From Phallusia mammillata (Eukaryota > Chordata > Ascidiacea > Phlebobranchia > Ascidiidae): 64,000 bases of DNA. A program made the translations under genes and the position numbers. Under the pieces are notes generated by a model. The model had not been told where the DNA came from and did not search any database. It saw only the letters and a list, made by a program, of their open reading frames with translations. Location: the NCBI GenBank assembly GCA_003260075.1, contig QLIY01000646.1, forward strand, positions 1-64,000, written 5' to 3'. Numbering within the stretch: position 1 is the first letter of the stretch; every line of letters starts with the position of its first letter. Shown here one piece after another: positions 63,222 to 64,000 of the stretch.

Positions 63222-63374
63222 TCAGATTTTTTTTCTCTTTGTTGGCAAGAATTGGCCTTTTTTGATGTTACAACCCTGTTTGGGTATTGGGAGGGGGGGG
63301 GGGGATCAGATTTTTCACTCTTCGTTAGCAAGAATTGGCCTTTTTTGATGTTACAACCCTGTTTGGGTATTGGG
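63222..63374. repeat. Direct duplication around a G12 run
   Basis: Copies about 63222-63292 and 63305-63374 flank G at 63293-63304. Copy 2 has a shorter T/C run (ATTTTTCACTCTTCGTTAGC against ATTTTTTTTCTCTTTGTTGGC-like sequence). Confidence 0.9.
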
Positions 63375-64000
63375 ACTAAATTGTTTATCTTTGGGTGTAA
63401 AAAAAATTTTTAAATGACAACATCCGTTTTGCTAATTAGAAGCAAGACTTTTCTCTTCAGTGCCAGAAAAAGGTATTTTTATGTTGTAACACCAGAAAAG
63501 TTTTTACCATTTCTGCAAATTAAAACATTTTTTGTGTAGGTGTCAGAAAAAAAAACGTTTTTGGTGTTTTGGTGTTTTGGTGTCAACTGGTGTTTTACCA
63601 CCAGTTGTGCTAATTTCAAGTCGTTTTTCTCCTTACGAAAGAGGCGTTTTTCATACACCACATAAGTGATTGTTTTATACTGGGAGCAGAACCTTCTGGG
63701 TAAGAATAAGGAAATCGTTTTTCATTGAAAACATAAGTTAAATGCTCGTTTTCTGATTAGAAGCAATTTTTTTCTCCTTTGGCTCCGGAAAGCGTTTCTT
63801 TTGCGACTGAACTTAACAAGTTCGCGTTCTGAGAATTTTCAGCCCAACTTTTCTTGGAATTTACTACAACAAACTGAAGTGTGCAAAACGATGCTAGCTT
63901 TTGGGAATAATATGCCCCCTTCTGTATTCACTGTATACATATTTTAACTTTAGTTTGTATCAATAAACATATACATAGAACTAGAAGTAACCAGTTACTA
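63375..64000. other. Degenerate T-rich tandem-like sequence at the right edge
   Basis: GATTAGAAGCAA/AATTAGAAGCAA followed by TTTTCTC recurs at about 63435 and 63748, and TGGTGTTTTGGTGTTTTGG forms a short minisatellite at 63558-63585. No gene seen. Confidence 0.4.

Noticed and set aside
6137..63374. A mobile or repair system that inserts C10/G10 with long target duplications
   Set aside because: Near-constant filler length, the strict C-left/G-right partition, and the offset duplication at 56.3 kb favour an assembly join over any biological mechanism.

Overview
The window looks like nuclear DNA of a compact, highly heterozygous invertebrate chordate, most likely an ascidian of the Ciona type. 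This is inference: introns are short (79-284 bp), DNA is AT-rich, intronless and multi-exon genes are closely packed on the left, non-autonomous hAT elements are abundant, and near-identical sequence pairs differ by a few percent, as alleles would.

Nearly all recognisable coding capacity lies in the left 18.3 kb. A minus-strand cytochrome P450 of the CYP2 type enters from the left edge (first four coding exons, 1-1282). A plus-strand five-exon gene (4070-6046) encodes a predicted 349-residue protein with two tandem ParB/sulfiredoxin-like modules, each followed by a Cys/His cluster; it is the most unusual gene here. An intronless minus-strand ARF-family GTPase lies at 9315-9833. A minus-strand gene at 15103-17997 encodes the C-terminal half of an ACK/TNK2-like protein (EGFR-binding motif, then a split UBA domain); no kinase, SH3 or CRIB exon was recognised upstream within the window. 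These genes have no evident joint pathway.

From about 18.3 kb to the right end I find no supported gene. That 45 kb holds transposon relics (hAT elements with 8-bp target duplications, a foldback element, tRNA-like SINE remnants), tandem duplications, and a few CpG/E-box/CRE-rich patches that could be promoters or enhancers.

The strongest large-scale signal concerns the assembly. Nineteen homopolymer spacers, each explained by about 10 inserted C or G, sit between near-identical direct copies of 70-200 bp. Every C spacer is at or left of 44,781 and every G spacer is at or right of 49,899. This fits overlapping contig or haplotype ends that were not merged, plus a reverse-complemented component in the right third. 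Most apparent tandem duplications in the window should therefore be treated as assembly products until checked on single long reads.
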